Part shown: in pieces, positions 31,565-35,436 of the stretch
How positions within the stretch are numbered: position 1 is the stretch's first letter
Layout: each line of letters opens with the position of its first letter
Assembly (NCBI GenBank): GCA_003497625.1
Contig: DNNO01000014.1
Coordinates: 1 to 35,436, forward strand
DNA from: Flavobacterium sp.
Lineage (GTDB): Bacteria; Bacteroidota; Bacteroidia; Flavobacteriales; Flavobacteriaceae
Direction of reading: 5' to 3'
Length of the DNA: 35,436 nucleotides
Translations under genes and position numbers: made by a program
Notes under the pieces: model-generated
The model's input: only the letters and a program-made list of their open reading frames with translations
Told to the model about the DNA's origin: nothing
The model's database searches: none

Positions 31565-32497
31565 TTGAAAGTATACAATTCCATCAACTCTTTTGAATGC
31601 TCAAAAAAAACCACAATTACTATTGGTACTTTTGATGGTGTACATTTAGGCCATAAATCTATTTTGGAAAAAATAAAAAACGCAACTCTTGAAAATATTT
31701 ACGAAAGTGTTGTTTTAACTTTTTTTCCACATCCAAGAATGGTTTTACAACAAGATTCATCAATTAAATTATTAAATACGATTGATGAAAAAGCTACTTT
31801 GTTAGAAAAATTCGGAATCGATAATTTAATAATTCATCCCTTTGACGAAGCTTTTTCTAATTTATCTGCGGAAGAATTTGTAAAAGATATTTTGGTTGAT
31901 AAATTGAATATTCACAAAATAATTATTGGACACGACCATCGTTTTGGAAAAAACAGAAGCGCCAATATAAATGATTTGATTTCTTTTGGAAAAAAATATG
32001 GTTTTGAAGTAGAACAAATTAGTGCTAAAGAAATTGACGAAATAGCAATCAGTTCCACCAAAATAAGAAAAGCTTTATTAGATGGCAACATTAAATTAGC
32101 TAATGAATATTTAGGATGTCCTTATTTTATTTCAGGTAAAGTTGTCAGCGGTAAAAAAATCGGAAGAACCATTGGCTTTCCTACGGCTAATATTCAAATA
32201 AACGAAAGTTATAAACTACTTCCTAAAAATGGAGTTTACATTGTGTCCAGCGAAATAAAAAATGTGTTGCATTTTGGCATGATGAATATTGGAAACAATC
32301 CAACTTTAGGTGATAACGAACAATCGATTGAAGTTCATTTTTTTGATTTAAAAGAAGATATTTACAACGAAAATTTACAAATAGCTTTTTTAGAAAACAT
32401 TCGAGAGGAACACAAATTCAATTCGCTCACAGCATTACAAGCACAACTAGAAAAAGACAAAGCATTCTCACTTGACTTTATTAAAAACTTGAAATGA
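31565..32497 (+). CDS. ribF: Bifunctional riboflavin kinase / FAD synthetase, TTG start
   Basis: 310 residues. It phosphorylates riboflavin to FMN and adenylates FMN to FAD. The N-terminal FAD-synthetase nucleotidyltransferase domain shows TIGTFDGVHLGHKSIL, FFPHPRMVL, IIGHDHRFGKNRSANI and ISSTKIRKALLDGN. The C-terminal riboflavin-kinase domain begins near GKVVSGKKIGRTIGFPTANI and contains NGVYIV, MMNIGNNPTLG and IEVHFFDL. The start is TTG at 31565 (LKVYNSINSF): no ATG lies upstream in frame, and the family N-terminus begins just here. Its stop overlaps the start of the next gene by 4 bp. Confidence 0.95.
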   Translation: MKVYNSINSFECSKKTTITIGTFDGVHLGHKSILEKIKNATLENIYESVVLTFFPHPRMVLQQDSSIKLLNTIDEKATLLEKFGIDNLIIHPFDEAFSNLSAEEFVKDILVDKLNIHKIIIGHDHRFGKNRSANINDLISFGKKYGFEVEQISAKEIDEIAISSTKIRKALLDGNIKLANEYLGCPYFISGKVVSGKKIGRTIGFPTANIQINESYKLLPKNGVYIVSSEIKNVLHFGMMNIGNNPTLGDNEQSIEVHFFDLKEDIYNENLQIAFLENIREEHKFNSLTALQAQLEKDKAFSLDFIKNLK

Positions 32498-33792
32498 AAT
32501 CGATATTCCAAGCAATAGACAACAGTCCGTTAATTGTTTTCCGAATTTTTTTTGGATTTTTAGTTGCTTGTGAAAGTTTTGGCGCCATACTTACAGGTTG
32601 GGTAAAACGTGTTTTAATTGATCCTGAATTTACATTTTCATTTATCGGTTTAGAATGGCTTCAACCTTTGCCTGGTTTTGGAATGTATTACTACTTTTCT
32701 TTAATGGGCTTTTTCGGACTAGCCATTATGCTGGGATATCGTTATCGAATAGCGATTATTTCCTATACGATTTTGTGGGCGGGTGTTTATTTCATGCAGA
32801 AATCATCTTACAACAATCATTACTATTTATTACTTCTCATAAGCTTTTTACTGATTTTCCTTCCTGCAAATCGATATGCTTCTTTAGATGTAAAACAAAA
32901 TCGAGTTTCAGAAGAAAAAACAATGCCTTATTGGATAAGTCTTTTATTTATTATTCAAATTGGAATTGTATATGTTTATGCTGCTGTTGCTAAATTTTAT
33001 CCAGACTGGCTAGATGGCACTTTTACACGTAACTTATTGGTTAGTTCTACTGAAATAATTGCCTTGAAAAAACTGTTTCTTCAAAAATGGTTTTATCTGT
33101 TCATTGCTTATATGGGGATTCTCTTTGATTTGTTAATTGTACCGCTATTGCTATTTAAAAGAACCCGAATAATAGCTTTAATTGCGTCATTAACTTTTCA
33201 TATTTTTAATGCCGTATTTTTAGAAATTGGGGTTTTTCCGTTTTTTGCGCTGACTTTTGCTTTGTTCTTTTATGAACCCGAAACTATCAGAAGACTATTT
33301 CTTAGAAAAAAGCCAAAACTTGAAGATGAAAATGTAAACCAAAATTTCTACGGAAAAAGAATCGCTTATTTTTTGATGATTCCATATTTAGTGATTCAGC
33401 TTTTACTTCCGTTACGTCATCATTTTATTGAAGGCGATGTACTTTGGACAGAAGAAGGTCATCGATTAAGCTGGCGGATGATGTTAAGAGAACGTAGTGG
33501 TTACATTGTTATTCGCATTAAAGATTTAAAAACTGGTGAAGAATCCTTTTATGATTACAGTAAAAACATAACCGATAAACAAGTACAAAACTTAGCCACA
33601 AAACCCGATTTCATTTGGCAATACTGCCAACGAATTAAAAAAGAATACCAAGAAAAATCCACAGCTATTTACATCGATTGTAAAAACAGCATCAACAGAA
33701 AAGAACTAAAAACTCTAATTGACCCAAAATTTGATATGGCCAAAGCCGAATGGGATTATTTTGGACATAATGAGTGGGTTTTGATTGATTAA
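32494..33792 (+). CDS. HTTM domain (vitamin K-dependent gamma-carboxylase-like) membrane protein
   Basis: 432 residues. The N-terminal 275 hold about seven transmembrane segments in the HTTM arrangement. The typical opening is DNSPLIVFRIFFGFLVACES, followed by FSLMGFFGLAIMLGYRYR, SSYNNHYYLLLLISFLLIFL with ANRYASLDV, YVYAAVAKFYPDWLDG and LTFHIFNAVFLEIGVFPFFA. A hydrophilic C-terminal part follows (RHHFIEGDVLWTEEGHRLSW, then the MMLRERSGY segment). The family relates to gamma-glutamyl carboxylase; the bacterial substrate is unknown. The start ATG overlaps the ribF stop as ATGA, so the pair is translationally coupled, hinting at a flavin-linked or at least co-regulated role. Confidence 0.88.
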   Translation: MKSIFQAIDNSPLIVFRIFFGFLVACESFGAILTGWVKRVLIDPEFTFSFIGLEWLQPLPGFGMYYYFSLMGFFGLAIMLGYRYRIAIISYTILWAGVYFMQKSSYNNHYYLLLLISFLLIFLPANRYASLDVKQNRVSEEKTMPYWISLLFIIQIGIVYVYAAVAKFYPDWLDGTFTRNLLVSSTEIIALKKLFLQKWFYLFIAYMGILFDLLIVPLLLFKRTRIIALIASLTFHIFNAVFLEIGVFPFFALTFALFFYEPETIRRLFLRKKPKLEDENVNQNFYGKRIAYFLMIPYLVIQLLLPLRHHFIEGDVLWTEEGHRLSWRMMLRERSGYIVIRIKDLKTGEESFYDYSKNITDKQVQNLATKPDFIWQYCQRIKKEYQEKSTAIYIDCKNSINRKELKTLIDPKFDMAKAEWDYFGHNEWVLID

Positions 33793-33799
33793 AAACAAA

Positions 33800-33821
33800 A
33801 ATCCCGATTTTCATCGGGATT
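33800..33821. terminator. Bidirectional terminator between the HTTM and dipeptidase genes
   Basis: AATCCCGAT (33800-33808) pairs with ATCGGGATT (33813-33821) around TTTC, with an A-rich left flank and a T-rich right flank. It serves convergent genes. Confidence 0.8.
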
Positions 33822-33825
33822 CATT

Positions 33826-35214
33826 TTATTTATTCATTTCTGTGAAATACTTGTAGAATAATGGAATGGTTTCAATTCCTTTTAAATAATTGAAAACTCC
33901 AAAATGCTCGTTTGGTGAGTGAATCGCATCACTATCTAAACCAAATCCCATTAAAATAGTTTTGCTCTTTAATTCCTTCTCAAATAACGCCACAATAGGA
34001 ATACTTCCTCCTGAACGAACAGGGATTGCAGGAACTCCAAAAGTCTCTGTATACGCTTTATTAGCCGCTCTGTATCCAACACTATCAATTGGCGTTACAT
34101 AACCTTGACCTCCGTGATGTGGTTTTACTACTACTTTCACTGATTTAGGCGCGATACTTTCGAAATGTTTTTTGAATAATTCGGTTATTTCTTCCCAATC
34201 TTGGTTTGGTACTAAACGCATCGAAATTTTTGCATACGCTTTACTTGCAATAACCGTTTTAGCTCCTTCACCTGTGTAACCACCCCAAATTCCGTTTACG
34301 TCTAATGTAGGACGAATCGAATTTCTTTCGTTGGTAACATAACCAGCTTCACCATGAACTTCTTCGATATCTAAAGCTTTTTTATATTTTTCTAATGAGA
34401 AAGGTGCTTTTGCCATTTCGGCTCTTTCATCAGCAGATAATTCTTCTACTTTATCGTAAAATCCAGGAATGGTAATATGATTGTTTTCATCATGTAACGA
34501 AGCAATCATTTTAGTTAATACATTAATTGGATTTGCAACCGCTCCACCATATAATCCTGAGTGTAAATCTCTGTTTGGTCCTGTAACTTCAACTTCAACA
34601 TAACTCAAGCCTCTTAAACCTGTTGTGATTGATGGTTGTTGATTAGAAATCATTCCCGTATCGGAGATTAAAATCACATCATTAGCTAATTTCTCTTGAT
34701 TTCTTTCTACGAACCAACCCAAACTTTTAGAACCCACTTCTTCTTCACCTTCAATCATGAATTTTACGTTACATGGCAAGCAATTGTTTTGAATCATGTA
34801 TTCAAAAGCTTTCACGTGCATGTACATTTGTCCCTTGTCATCACAAGCACCACGCGCAAAAATTGCTCCTTCTGGATGAATTTCTGTAGTTTTGATTACT
34901 GGCTCGAAAGGTGGCGAAGTCCATAATTCCATTGGATCTGGTGGTTGCACATCGTAATGTCCGTAAACCAAAACCGTTGGTAGATTTTTATCGATGATTT
35001 TTTCTCCGTAAACGATTGGGTAACCTGGCGTTTCACAAAGTTCTACAAAATCGCAACCTGCTTTTTCTAAACTTGCTTTAACTGCTTCGGCTGTTAATAC
35101 AACATCATGAGCATAAGCGCTATCAGCACTTACTGATGGTATTTTTAAAAGTTCGATTAATTCGTTTAAAAAACGTTCTTTATTTTCTTGAACGTATTGT
35201 TTTATATTGTCCAT
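33826..35214 (-). CDS. M20 family dipeptidase (CNDP/DUG1-like metallopeptidase)
   Basis: 462 residues with no signal peptide, so cytosolic. The zinc ligands of the M20 family are visible: His in VYGHYDVQPPDP, the bridging Asp in ARGACDDKGQ, the catalytic Glu pair in EGEEEVGS, Asp in ISDTGMIS, and the C-terminal His in DAIHSPNEHFG. The lid/dimerisation region contains LRGLSYVEVEVTGPNRDLHS with GLYGG and RLVPNQD. It probably cleaves di- or short peptides released by uptake of protein digests, which suits the neighbouring secreted proteases. It is monocistronic, with a -7 box at 35235. Confidence 0.93.
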   Translation of the reverse strand: MDNIKQYVQENKERFLNELIELLKIPSVSADSAYAHDVVLTAEAVKASLEKAGCDFVELCETPGYPIVYGEKIIDKNLPTVLVYGHYDVQPPDPMELWTSPPFEPVIKTTEIHPEGAIFARGACDDKGQMYMHVKAFEYMIQNNCLPCNVKFMIEGEEEVGSKSLGWFVERNQEKLANDVILISDTGMISNQQPSITTGLRGLSYVEVEVTGPNRDLHSGLYGGAVANPINVLTKMIASLHDENNHITIPGFYDKVEELSADERAEMAKAPFSLEKYKKALDIEEVHGEAGYVTNERNSIRPTLDVNGIWGGYTGEGAKTVIASKAYAKISMRLVPNQDWEEITELFKKHFESIAPKSVKVVVKPHHGGQGYVTPIDSVGYRAANKAYTETFGVPAIPVRSGGSIPIVALFEKELKSKTILMGFGLDSDAIHSPNEHFGVFNYLKGIETIPLFYKYFTEMNK

Positions 35215-35234
35215 TGTGATTGTTTGATAAAGTT

Positions 35235-35242
35235 CAAAAATA
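35235..35242 (-). promoter_or_regulatory. -7 box TATTTTTG of the M20 dipeptidase gene
   Basis: A perfect TAnnTTTG match on the minus strand, 20 nt upstream of the ATG at 35214. Confidence 0.55.
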
Positions 35243-35266
35243 CAAAATTGATTTCAAATGAAATAA

Positions 35267-35298
35267 AAAAAGCCCAATCTTTAACGATTGGGCTTTTT
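35267..35298 (-). terminator. Terminator of the right-edge T9SS gene
   Basis: AAAAAGCCCAATC (35267-35279) pairs with GATTGGGCTTTTT (35286-35298), a thirteen-base-pair stem with a 6-nt loop. It lies downstream of the minus-strand gene entering from the right edge. Confidence 0.82.
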
Positions 35299-35316
35299 AA
35301 AAAATAATACTTTTTA

Positions 35317-35436
35317 TTAATAAATTACTTTCTTCGTAATTACTTGACCGTTTGACAATGTTGTTTTAACTAACAACGCTTGATTTGATTTCACTATTTT
35401 AGAAACAACAACTTCTTCTTGATTGGCAACTGTTTG
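35317..35436 (-). CDS. C-terminal end of a T9SS-secreted protein (runs off the right edge)
   Basis: Thirty-nine codons enter from the window edge in frame and stop at 35317-35319. The end reads VVVSKIVKSNQALLVKTTLS followed by NGQVITKKVIY. This is the last two strands of a type A T9SS sorting domain (the family ends in a LVK-x-x-x-x-G-x-x-x-TKK-hydrophobic pattern). The rest of the protein, and so its function, lies outside the window. A strong terminator follows directly at 35267-35298. Confidence 0.75.
   Translation of the reverse strand, partial: QTVANQEEVVVSKIVKSNQALLVKTTLSNGQVITKKVIY

Noticed and set aside
32655-32993. Plus-strand open frame of 112 codons, Cys/Phe-rich
   Set aside because: It is an overlapping frame inside the HTTM gene, and the HTTM frame clearly carries the family motifs.
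34696-34926. Plus-strand open frame of 76 codons
   Set aside because: It is antisense to the M20 dipeptidase active-site region.

Overview
The window comes from a Bacteroidota genome, most likely Flavobacterium or a close relative. It is AT-rich. Promoters match the Bacteroidota pattern (TTTG, about 19 nt, TAnnTTTG) rather than -35/-10. Start codons mostly lack Shine-Dalgarno sequences. At least five proteins look like type IX secretion system (T9SS) cargo, most of them with a visible C-terminal sorting domain. I could only read the sequence; family names rest on recognised motifs, not on searches.

Layout. (1) 1-8.8 kb, all minus strand: the N-terminal 1260 residues of a giant T9SS/HYR-type surface protein running off the left edge, two tandem pseudo-receiver proteins, two small exported proteins, a secreted beta-helix protein with a T9SS tail, and a single-span membrane protein. 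(2) 8.8-9.13 kb: a divergent control region with ten-base-phased GGAA repeats, a large imperfect hairpin and a TTCGGAA palindrome. (3) 9.1-11.7 kb, plus: a small lipoprotein, a TPR-type histidine kinase and a LuxR-type response regulator. (4) 11.7-16.5 kb, plus: a 56-residue protein with its own operator, promoter and terminator; a run of six or seven accessory genes (VanZ-like, exported proteins, a frameshifted membrane microprotein, DUF4236, a 217-aa protein of unknown function); a DNase I-like nuclease; a lipoprotein with the same operator; a small Cys-rich exported protein. (5) 16.6-19.95 kb: a compact probable integrated element with two minus-strand genes, a divergent MerR-like regulator, a 54-aa ORF and a large serine recombinase abutting tRNA-Leu(CAA). 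(6) 20.1-23.0 kb: housekeeping genes prs, rplY/ctc and pth, plus a lipoprotein. (7) 23-31.5 kb: two paralogous M12B-like metalloproteases and one M43 metalloprotease, all T9SS cargo. (8) 31.5 kb to the end: ribF with a TTG start, an overlapping HTTM (vitamin K carboxylase-like) gene, an M20 dipeptidase, and the tail of another T9SS protein.

The most notable new observation is a candidate regulon. Two genes 4 kb apart (56-aa protein; 137-aa lipoprotein) carry the palindrome TTACGG-N4-CCGTAA exactly 21 bp upstream of a perfect TAnnTTTG box, in the position where a -33 element would lie. A related palindrome, TTCGGAA-TAG-TTCCGAA, sits at nearly the same distance from a -7-like box before the lipoprotein/kinase/regulator genes. 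The simplest reading is that the LuxR-type regulator encoded here activates these promoters and its own operon.
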